A stretch of 7,780 bases of DNA. It comes from an uncultured Lachnospiraceae bacterium. GTDB lineage: Bacteria > Bacillota > Clostridia > Lachnospirales > Lachnospiraceae. The position numbers and the translations under genes are program-made. The stretch lies in contig CADBOW010000013.1 of NCBI GenBank assembly GCA_902796375.1, positions 1-7,780 on the forward strand, written 5' to 3'. Below are positions 1 through 6,212 of this stretch, one piece after another (position 1 is the first letter of the stretch; each line of letters begins with the position of its first letter). Under the pieces are notes generated by a model. That model was not told where the DNA came from. It saw only the letters and a program-made list of their open reading frames with translations, and made no database searches.

Positions 1-1540
1 CCAGAGCCGTCAGCCACAGGAACAGGATCCCCAGCACCAAAAAAAAGTATCTCCATTTCCGGTGCTTCCTCCTTCTTTTCTTCAGAAGAGCCACAAGAAG
101 GAACATGAGAAATCCTGCCATCACAACCATGCAGAGCATTTCCTCCATGGAAATATGCCCCGTCACGATCTCATGACCGGGAAGCCTGAGGGTAGTTCTG
201 CACAGCCACTCATACAGTTCCAGGATCCATTTGCATGGCAGAGCAGCCACCCTTGCCACGGGAAGCAACAGGGGGATCAGGCTGAGCAGGAGTCCCAGCA
301 CACCGCTCAGAACCGCAGCTGTCAGAAGCGGAACTACGATCAGATTCAGAAGAAGACTGTAGGGCGTGATGAAGTAATACTCCCTCAGCAGCACCGGCTG
401 CAGAAATACCTGAAGAGACAGTCCGAACAGCAGCATACGGATCAGCTTCTTCACCGGCGCCCGGAGCCGGGTGGGCAATCCCCGGAACCGGTCCCCGCAG
501 AAGATCCCATGATACAGCTCCCCCTCCGCCACAACCCCGACTACCGCCAGAAAGCTCATCAGCATTCCCGTGGAGGCTGCCCGGTAGGGCTGAAACAGAA
601 GGATCAGGAACAGTGCCGCCATAGCTGAGGTAGGCACATCCGCCGTCCTTAGAAACACGCCGGACAGACGGACTGCCGTCAGCATCCAGATGGCACGGAG
701 TGTGGCCGGTGCAAAGCCGGTCAGAAGACCGTACAGGAAGAGAAGGAAAATGGTGATCAACGACGCTTTTCTCCCGGACAGTCCCAGCCGGATCAGCAGT
801 GCCAGAAGAAGAGCTCCTATCAGAGATACATGGAGTCCGGAAATGGCAAGGATATGTGCGATCCCGTTCTGCCGGTACAGTTCCTTCAGCTCCCGGTCCA
901 TCCCGCTCCGTTCTCCCAGCAGCATGGCCGCCAGCACACCCGCCTCCTTCTCCGGAAGGATCTCTCCGATCAGTTCTCTTCCTACCTCCCGGATCCTCTG
1001 CAGCAGGGAACGGATCCGGTCTTCACCCGGTTCGATGACCGAGGGTTCCTCCCCGCGGATCTGCCAGCGGATCCCTTCACTCTCATAATAGGCCCGGGAA
1101 TCAAAGCCTCCGGGGTTGCCGGTCTCCGGGATCCGTTCCGGAATTCCCGACACTGTGATCCCGTCTCCCACCTGCAGCTGCACCTCCCGGTCCCACAGGA
1201 TCCGGAGTCGGCCATGATCCGAATCCAGAATGCAGGAGCTGTCCCTGACCTCCGTCACCGTTCCGCTGACGGAAAGCATTACCCCGGTCTCCAGATCCCC
1301 TTCCTTTGCATTTTCATATTGCCTGAGGCCGTAATTCCAGGCGAAGCCCAGGGCAAAAAGAAGGAGAAGCAACATACTGAATCGCCGTTTCTTCACCGCG
1401 ATCAGCTGATTGCTTCTCCACAGGATCCCTGCAAGTGCCATTCCCGCACCCAGGGCGATCCATATATTCTTTTCAACCCACACCCCGAACATTTCCCCCA
1501 GAAGGAAAACGCCCAGCAGGGTCAACAGAGGCCTCCTCAT
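1..1540 (-). CDS. comEC: ComEC/Rec2-family DNA uptake channel protein, 3' end outside the window
   Basis: ComEC forms the inner-membrane channel that carries single-stranded DNA into the cell during natural transformation. The frame is open without interruption from ATG 1540-1538 to the window edge (513 codons), so the gene is partial at its C-terminus. The N-terminus has two hydrophobic segments (about residues 5-22 and 27-41) and a third at 56-70. An OB-fold-like soluble part (about 85-165) follows, carrying the family motif NPGGFD at 142-147. The competence domain begins near 200 and contains the hallmark HILAISGLHVSLIG at 229-242 and a PATLRA motif at 278-283, then many membrane helices to the edge. 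Full-length relatives are usually 700-800 residues with a C-terminal metallo-beta-lactamase-like domain, which here would lie beyond position 1. The start follows a GGGAGG site by 6 nt and sits 18 nt after the lipoprotein stop, implying co-transcription. No frameshift was found over the 513 codons. Confidence 0.95.
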   Translation of the reverse strand, partial: MRRPLLTLLGVFLLGEMFGVWVEKNIWIALGAGMALAGILWRSNQLIAVKKRRFSMLLLLLFALGFAWNYGLRQYENAKEGDLETGVMLSVSGTVTEVRDSSCILDSDHGRLRILWDREVQLQVGDGITVSGIPERIPETGNPGGFDSRAYYESEGIRWQIRGEEPSVIEPGEDRIRSLLQRIREVGRELIGEILPEKEAGVLAAMLLGERSGMDRELKELYRQNGIAHILAISGLHVSLIGALLLALLIRLGLSGRKASLITIFLLFLYGLLTGFAPATLRAIWMLTAVRLSGVFLRTADVPTSAMAALFLILLFQPYRAASTGMLMSFLAVVGVVAEGELYHGIFCGDRFRGLPTRLRAPVKKLIRMLLFGLSLQVFLQPVLLREYYFITPYSLLLNLIVVPLLTAAVLSGVLGLLLSLIPLLLPVARVAALPCKWILELYEWLCRTTLRLPGHEIVTGHISMEEMLCMVVMAGFLMFLLVALLKKRRRKHRKWRYFFLVLGILFLWLTAL

Positions 1541-1546
1541 CTTTTT

Positions 1547-1553
1547 CCTCCCT
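1547..1553 (-). promoter_or_regulatory. Ribosome binding site of comEC
   Basis: The minus strand reads AGGGAGG followed by AAAAAG and the ATG at 1540. This is a near-consensus Shine-Dalgarno site with 6 nt spacing and fixes the comEC start. It lies within the 18 nt gap after the lipoprotein stop codon. Confidence 0.8.
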
Positions 1554-1558
1554 GCTGT

Positions 1559-2446
1559 CTATCCTATGTTTGTGAATTGCAACGGAACATGCGTATCCAC
1601 TGTTCCGATCTTATCCCTCTTCTCTCCGTTCACCAGAATCTGAATACTGTTGATGTGCGGAAGCTTGCAGATGCTGTTGACCAGGGAATAGACCTGATTT
1701 GGATCCTGTACATTCAGAAATTCCGAAGAAAGATCCACATAGGCCACCTTCTGTGTCACCGCGATACTGATCAGCTCCGTTCCCTCCGGGAATACGTTAT
1801 GACTGATCAGCTGACGAACCACCTCTTCCTCTACCGAAACATCCAGCTGGAGTGTCACCACCAGCGACTGCACGGAGAGCCCCTTCTTTCCCGTCTCCGG
1901 AAGGTACAGGGTGATCTGACCGGAATTCTGTCCGTTGGGGATCACACTGTCATAGTAATAAAATGATTTCCCGGTATAGCTGCCCTCTTCCAGCACCTCA
2001 TCCTTCTGATTTCGTATACTGAGTGAGATCGCACCGATATTCCGGATCTGCTCGATGGTCGTGACCACCGCCGCCTTCTCCAGCAGCAACGTTTCCTTCC
2101 CTATGTCATCCGCCACCTGGAAGGACAATACCACAGAATTATTCTCCCCCATGGCATATCCCTGAAACCGGATCCCGTCAACCAGCGGGAGCACATCCAT
2201 GATCTCCTCGATGGAGTTGGCCACCAGGTCCGGCTTCTTCAGCTGGACCCGCTTTTCATCGGCAACCACAGTACGGCCTTCCACGTGATAGATGAGGATA
2301 CCATGATCCTCGGACAGATTGGAATCCACGGTATCGATCACCGTTTCCGTAATGGCTCCCCCATCCTCACCGCATCCCGAAAGGCAGAGGAGCACCAGGA
2401 GCATCCAGATCCCTCTATGCAGTTTTCTGATGATCCCGCGCTTCAT
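1559..2446 (-). CDS. GerMN-domain lipoprotein
   Basis: Predicted secreted lipoprotein of 295 residues. The N-terminus is basic (MKRGIIRK), followed by a hydrophobic core (13-21) and a lipobox LSGC at 22-25, so Cys25 should be lipidated and the protein anchored to the outer face of the membrane. The C-terminal part (about 177-285) matches the GerMN fold, with the conserved VAYVDLSSEF stretch at 234-243 followed by a helix and ILVNGE at 270-275. Residues about 48-165 look like a degenerate first copy, since GerM-type proteins often carry two. GerMN domains occur in sporulation/germination lipoproteins and in actinobacterial LpqB, but their biochemical role is poorly known. The start at 2446 is preferred over an upstream ATG at 2566 because it yields a proper signal peptide, follows AAGGGA by 7 nt and lies 13 nt after the kinase stop. 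The position directly after the sensor kinase suggests a partner role, which is inference. Confidence 0.88.
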   Translation of the reverse strand: MKRGIIRKLHRGIWMLLVLLCLSGCGEDGGAITETVIDTVDSNLSEDHGILIYHVEGRTVVADEKRVQLKKPDLVANSIEEIMDVLPLVDGIRFQGYAMGENNSVVLSFQVADDIGKETLLLEKAAVVTTIEQIRNIGAISLSIRNQKDEVLEEGSYTGKSFYYYDSVIPNGQNSGQITLYLPETGKKGLSVQSLVVTLQLDVSVEEEVVRQLISHNVFPEGTELISIAVTQKVAYVDLSSEFLNVQDPNQVYSLVNSICKLPHINSIQILVNGEKRDKIGTVDTHVPLQFTNIG

Positions 2447-2453
2447 GTCACGT

Positions 2454-2459
2454 TCCCTT
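2454..2459 (-). promoter_or_regulatory. Ribosome binding site of the GerMN lipoprotein gene
   Basis: The minus strand reads AAGGGA, then 7 nt, then ATG at 2446. It is moderately strong and starts right after the kinase TGA (2462-2460). It supports the 2446 start over the longer frame that would overlap the kinase gene. Confidence 0.6.
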
Positions 2460-3932
2460 TCAGTTTCCGTCTCTCTTCTTCCTGTCCGAATCGGTATCCG
2501 GCTCATCGGAATGATCCTGGAACAGAGGCAGCCGCACCGTAAATGTGGTCCCCTTCCCGGATTCACTGTAAAGCTTTATGGTACCGCCGTGGGCATTGAT
2601 GGATGCACGGGCGATGGCAAGTCCCAGGCCCGTACCGCCGGTATCTCTGCTTCGGTCCTTCCCCACCCGGTAGAACCGTTCGAAGACCTTATCCTTCGCA
2701 TCCTCCGGAATACCGACACCCGAGTCCGCCACCTTGATGTAGAAGAAGGAATGATCCGCATTCAGCGTGATCCTTACCCAACCGTTGTCGACATTGTACT
2801 TCACCGCATTCTCCACAAGATTGGAGATGACCAGCGACAGCTTGACCTCATCCACCTCGGCATTGACCTCACGGTAGCTTTCATAGGTCAGCTCTATATT
2901 TCTGGTCTTTGCGATGGGAACAACTCTGCGCATGATCACATCGATCAGCTCATTGATATTTACCATGGAGAAATTCATCACTGCATTCTGCTTGTCTGTT
3001 TTTACAAGAGCAAGCAGATCATTGATGATCTTGGTCTCCCGATCGATCTCATCCACAATATCCGTCATAAACTCCCGATAAGCCGCCGTATCCGCATTTT
3101 CATTCTGAAGCAGCGACTCCGCCAGCACCTTCATGGATGTGATGGGCGTTTTCAGCTCATGGGACACATCCGAAACGAACTCCTGACGTGTGGTATCGAT
3201 ATCCGCCAGCTTTGCGATGACCGCATTATAATTCCGGGCCAGATACCGGGTCTCTCGAAAGCCCTTCACCGGCAGCTTCTCCTCCAGATTTCCTTCGGAA
3301 ATGTGGGTGATACGGCGATTCATATCCCGAAGGCCCCGTACAGCCAGCCAGGACACCAGGATCGCAGCCAGCGTCACGATGGGAACGATGATAAGTCCCA
3401 ACCGGGTCGTACTGCGGAGCATGGACTGAAAGGTCTGCTCGGCCGTCTTCGTAGACGCGGTGGAGACGATCACTCCCAGGATGGTATTCTCCTCATCCAT
3501 GATGGGCAGGATCACCTTCGCGTAGGAATTCCGGATCCGGCTTACCTTCTCCACCTCTCCGCTCATGACTGACATCACGTCCTCACTGATGATATAGGCA
3601 TCCTGCTGGAAAGAGAAGGTATCCTTCTGGATCCGATAATTCTGATCGATCACCAGGATCCGGCCTCCCGCCAGAAATGCGCTTTCATTGATGGTGGCAT
3701 CCAGAGTATTCTCCGGAGACTGGATCCGGAACCGATGCAGCGCCACCTGATCCGCCAGATTCGCCGCCTGCTGCTCCGTCCGGTCCAGAAGCTCTTCTTC
3801 CGATGACTTTCCGACGAAATACATGGTTCCCAGGCAGATACCCGCGATGGCCAGAAATGACACCGACAGAACCGTGACCAGAAGGAAGGTCCGCATACTG
3901 ATATGTATTTTTCTGTTCCTTTTATCGTCCAT
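2460..3932 (-). CDS. Membrane sensor histidine kinase, PhoR/WalK type
   Basis: Two-component sensor kinase of 490 residues. It has a first membrane helix (about 15-40), an extracytoplasmic sensor region of about 135 residues (41-178) with a Cache/PAS-like alternation of strands and helices, and a second membrane helix (179-199). A HAMP linker (about 198-250), a dimerisation/phosphoacceptor domain and a HATPase domain follow. The H box SHELKTP places the phosphorylated residue at His258. The N box is NLVENAVKYN (371-380), the G1 box DSGVGIP (403-409), and the G2 box GGTGLG (432-437). All catalytic motifs are intact, so it should be an active kinase/phosphatase. The charged tail (472-490) is unconserved in appearance. 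Its ATG lies inside the end of ppk1 (11 nt overlap) with no clear Shine-Dalgarno site, so translation is probably coupled; ATG at 3896 is a possible alternative. No response regulator is adjacent on either side, which is unusual for this class. The signal sensed is unknown. Confidence 0.93.
   Translation of the reverse strand: MDDKRNRKIHISMRTFLLVTVLSVSFLAIAGICLGTMYFVGKSSEEELLDRTEQQAANLADQVALHRFRIQSPENTLDATINESAFLAGGRILVIDQNYRIQKDTFSFQQDAYIISEDVMSVMSGEVEKVSRIRNSYAKVILPIMDEENTILGVIVSTASTKTAEQTFQSMLRSTTRLGLIIVPIVTLAAILVSWLAVRGLRDMNRRITHISEGNLEEKLPVKGFRETRYLARNYNAVIAKLADIDTTRQEFVSDVSHELKTPITSMKVLAESLLQNENADTAAYREFMTDIVDEIDRETKIINDLLALVKTDKQNAVMNFSMVNINELIDVIMRRVVPIAKTRNIELTYESYREVNAEVDEVKLSLVISNLVENAVKYNVDNGWVRITLNADHSFFYIKVADSGVGIPEDAKDKVFERFYRVGKDRSRDTGGTGLGLAIARASINAHGGTIKLYSESGKGTTFTVRLPLFQDHSDEPDTDSDRKKRDGN
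3922..3932 (-). other. 11-nt gene overlap between ppk1 and the sensor kinase gene
   Basis: The kinase ATG (3932-3930) is read in a different frame within the last codons of ppk1, whose TAA is 3924-3922. The bases before the ATG are A-rich with only weak similarity to a ribosome binding site. This arrangement is typical of translational coupling and ties kinase production to ppk1 translation. Confidence 0.75.
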
Positions 3933-6066
3933 TCTTATTCTTCGTCTGTTCGGAGTCCGATGTCACCTCGTGCTCCTCCTGCTCATCCGCATATCTCGGA
4001 AGCGTAGCACCGACTGCTTCATACGCCTCCCGGTAGAGCTGTTCCTGTGCATCGATGGCAGGCTCCGTATGCTCGATATAGGTATAGCTTCCATCCGGCT
4101 GCTGAAGTCTGGCCTTCACATTATCCACCAGCTGGGTACGGAACATGGCCCGGAGCCGGTCCTTCAGTGCGGCGTTATAGATGGGAGCCGCCACCTCCAC
4201 GCGCCGAACCGTATTCCTGGTCATAAAATCCGCGGAGGAGATAAACATTTCCTCACGGGCTCCCTTTCCGAAAATGTAGATCCGGGAATGCTCCAGATAC
4301 CGTCCCACGATGGATATTACACGGATGTGATCCGTCTTTCCCTTAATCCCGGTCCGAAGACAGTTGATGCCCCGGATGACCATTTCCACCTTAACGCCGG
4401 CCTCGGAAGCCTCGATCAGCTTGTCGATGATCTTTTTATCCGTCAGGGAATTCAGCTTGAAGCCCAGATATCCTTCTCCGCCGTCTCTGACGACCTGAAT
4501 CTCACGTTCTATCTTATCAATGACCTGATTCTGCAGACACTTGGGTGCTATCATAAGATGCTCCGTGGTCTTCACCACCTCTCCCAGAGAAAGCGCCTGG
4601 AACACTCTGGCAGCCTCCGCTCCGATCCGCTCGTCTGCGGTCATCAGGCAGACATCCGTATAGAGACGGGCCGTTTTTTCATTGTAATTTCCCGTTCCGA
4701 TCTGAGTGATATACTGAACCCCTTCCGCGGACTTCCGGGTGATCAGGCACAGCTTGGAATGTACCTTCAGGCCATCCAGTCCGTAGATCACGTGACATCC
4801 GGCGGACTCCAGCATACGTGACCAGCCGATATTATTCTCCTCGTCAAACCGCGCCTTCAGCTCCACGAGAACATCCACCTGTTTTCCGTTCTCAGCGGCT
4901 TCCACCAGCGCCTCAACCACCTTACTGTGCTTTGCCAGACGGTAAAGGGTCATCTTGATGGATACCACATCCGGGTCCGTTGCAGCTTCATTCAGCATAT
5001 TCAGGAAGGGACGTATGCTTTCATAGGGATAGGAAAGCATCTTATCCTCCTCCAGGATCTGGGGAAGCAGCGGCTTCGTCTCATCCAGTGTGGGTGATTT
5101 CTGCGGGATCCTGCGCTCGAAGAAGAGTTCGGACCGGTGTCTTAAGATATCCTGAATATCAAACAGGAATGACAGGTCCAGCGGAGACTTGGTCTTGAAG
5201 ATCATATCCTTATCGATCTTCAGGAAGTTCTTCATCTGTGTCAGGACCTGCTTATCCAGGTCTCGGGTATATTCCATACGGATCGGCGTCAGCTTTCTTC
5301 TCTGTTTGATCACCTCTGCCATATGGTCACGATAATTCAGCTCCTCATCATAGACCTTATCCGCATCAATATCCGCATTTCTTGTAACACGGATCAATGA
5401 TTTACTGACAATGTTATATCCCGGGAAAACGCTGGGAAGGAAATGCAGGATCAGCTCCTCTGCCAGCATGTAGTATCCCTTGGAATCCGGAATCTGGATC
5501 AGCCGGCGGAACATTCCGTTGTTACAGGGAACGATACCGATCCTGCCCTTCGGATTCTTCGCCTTGCTGGTCTTCGGGATCAGAACGGCTACCGCACAGA
5601 TCTCGTTATTCTTGATAAACGGAAACGGCTGCTTCTTGCTGACGGTGATGGGTGAAAGAAGCGGACGGATCTCATTTTCGAAGTATTTCTGAAGATATCC
5701 TCCCTGTTTCTCATCCAGCTTGGCGAAATTGATCAGATGGATCTGTTCTTCCTCCATCCGCCCCATCAGATAGGAGTAGACAGAATCCTTCCGTTTCGTG
5801 AGCTCCTTCACACGTTCACGGATCGCCTCCAGCTGCTCCTCTGCGGTCATTTTCGTTTTGTTCTCTTTCGGATTATTGGAGAGAAGCATCTCATCATGAA
5901 GTGATCCTACGCGAACCATAAAGAATTCATCCAGATTTGTCTGAAAGATAGACATAAAGCTGAGTCGTTCGCACAGCGGCGTCCTCTCATCTTCTGCTTC
6001 CTCAAGAACACGTTCGTTGAATTTCAACCAGGACAGTTCCCGGTTTTCATATAATTTAACTGCCAT
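3922..6066 (-). CDS. ppk1: Polyphosphate kinase 1
   Basis: Ppk1 reversibly transfers the gamma-phosphate of ATP onto inorganic polyphosphate and is the main bacterial polyP synthase. From the ATG at 6066 it is 714 residues, close to the usual 690-730. The N-terminus holds the family signature ENRELSWLKFNERVL and then FQTNLDEFFMVRVGSL. The phospholipase-D-like catalytic half has MTLYRLAKHS (Arg376) and ELKARFDEENNI (Arg406), the catalytic histidine in KVHSKLCLI (His436, matching E. coli His435), the IGTGNYNEKTARLYTD block, and a second key histidine in RYLEHSRIYIFGK (His593, matching E. coli His592). All key residues are present, so it should be active. The last about 30 residues are acidic/charged and end inside the start of the kinase gene. 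The 6066 start is preferred over an upstream ATG at 6108 because of the strong AGGAGG site just before it and because the extra 14 residues do not match the family. It is the first gene of the operon. Confidence 0.97.
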   Translation of the reverse strand: MAVKLYENRELSWLKFNERVLEEAEDERTPLCERLSFMSIFQTNLDEFFMVRVGSLHDEMLLSNNPKENKTKMTAEEQLEAIRERVKELTKRKDSVYSYLMGRMEEEQIHLINFAKLDEKQGGYLQKYFENEIRPLLSPITVSKKQPFPFIKNNEICAVAVLIPKTSKAKNPKGRIGIVPCNNGMFRRLIQIPDSKGYYMLAEELILHFLPSVFPGYNIVSKSLIRVTRNADIDADKVYDEELNYRDHMAEVIKQRRKLTPIRMEYTRDLDKQVLTQMKNFLKIDKDMIFKTKSPLDLSFLFDIQDILRHRSELFFERRIPQKSPTLDETKPLLPQILEEDKMLSYPYESIRPFLNMLNEAATDPDVVSIKMTLYRLAKHSKVVEALVEAAENGKQVDVLVELKARFDEENNIGWSRMLESAGCHVIYGLDGLKVHSKLCLITRKSAEGVQYITQIGTGNYNEKTARLYTDVCLMTADERIGAEAARVFQALSLGEVVKTTEHLMIAPKCLQNQVIDKIEREIQVVRDGGEGYLGFKLNSLTDKKIIDKLIEASEAGVKVEMVIRGINCLRTGIKGKTDHIRVISIVGRYLEHSRIYIFGKGAREEMFISSADFMTRNTVRRVEVAAPIYNAALKDRLRAMFRTQLVDNVKARLQQPDGSYTYIEHTEPAIDAQEQLYREAYEAVGATLPRYADEQEEHEVTSDSEQTKNKNGR

Positions 6067-6070
6067 AAGT

Positions 6071-6079
6071 CCTCCTCCC
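6071..6079 (-). promoter_or_regulatory. Ribosome binding site of ppk1
   Basis: The minus strand reads GGGAGGAGG followed by ACTT and the ATG at 6066. There are two overlapping Shine-Dalgarno cores (GGGAGG 7 nt and AGGAGG 4 nt before the start). This decides the ppk1 start in favour of 6066. Confidence 0.85.
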
Positions 6080-6110
6080 AACTGCAACCCCACAATAAAA
6101 AACTTCAAAT

Positions 6111-6139
6111 ATTATACCATATTTCCGGCAATGATTAAA
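6111..6139 (-). promoter_or_regulatory. Promoter of the ppk1 operon (extended -10)
   Basis: On the minus strand, TATAAT lies at 6116-6111 and is preceded by TGG, giving the extended -10 motif TGnTATAAT. A 17-nt spacer leads back to TTTAAT at 6139-6134, a weak -35 with three of six consensus bases. A transcript would start near 6105, leaving a leader of about 40 nt before the ppk1 ATG. The location, between the terminator of the upstream gene and ppk1, fits. No clear operator or Pho-box-like repeat was recognised here. Confidence 0.7.
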
Positions 6140-6163
6140 CTCTTTTTATGCGCCTCGTCAACG

Positions 6164-6201
6164 AAAAAAGCGTGTCATCGGTTTCCCGGATGACACGCTT
6201 T
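6164..6201 (-). terminator. Rho-independent terminator of the repeat-protein gene
   Basis: The minus strand forms AAAGCGTGTCATC pairing with GATGACACGCTTT. The stem extends by two G:C pairs past a single bulged C to a GAAA tetraloop, and is followed by T residues (six in the TTTTTT run, three of them in the stem). It lies 11 nt after the TGA at 6215-6213 and separates that gene from the ppk1 promoter. In the other direction the trailing run is interrupted (TTTCTTCG), so it acts mainly for minus-strand transcription. Confidence 0.9.
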
Positions 6202-6212
6202 CTTCGATTGGA

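Larger units (their letters stand above)
6067..6212. other. Intergenic region between the repeat-protein gene and ppk1
   Basis: This 146-nt stretch is the only sizeable non-coding gap in the window. It holds the terminator of the upstream gene, then the AT-rich promoter region and leader of ppk1, all oriented on the minus strand. No small gene, riboswitch or attachment site was recognised in it. Confidence 0.85.

Noticed and set aside
62..628. Plus-strand open frame (188 codons) opposite comEC
   Set aside because: Its translation is Gln/His/Pro-rich and motif-free, and the opposite strand reads as membrane helices of ComEC without interruption.
830..1966. Long plus-strand open frame (378 codons)
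   Set aside because: It lies antisense across comEC and the GerMN lipoprotein, both of which have clear family motifs and ribosome binding sites. Its own translation is rich in Pro/His/Gln with no recognisable motif, so it is a shadow of the real genes.
2447..2566. ATG at 2566 as the lipoprotein start
   Set aside because: It overlaps the kinase gene by over 100 nt and would bury the signal peptide 40 residues into the protein. The start at 2446 gives a proper lipoprotein signal and has a ribosome binding site.
2319..3572. Long plus-strand open frame (417 codons) opposite the sensor kinase
   Set aside because: The minus strand carries all histidine-kinase boxes intact. The plus frame gives His/Ile/Arg-rich sequence typical of an antisense shadow.
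3823..4821. Plus-strand open frame (332 codons) opposite ppk1
   Set aside because: It spans the ppk1/kinase junction antisense to two well-identified genes and shows no domain.
6067..6108. ATG at 6108 as the ppk1 start
   Set aside because: It would place the start almost on the predicted transcription start and add 14 residues unlike the family. The strong AGGAGG site serves the ATG at 6066.
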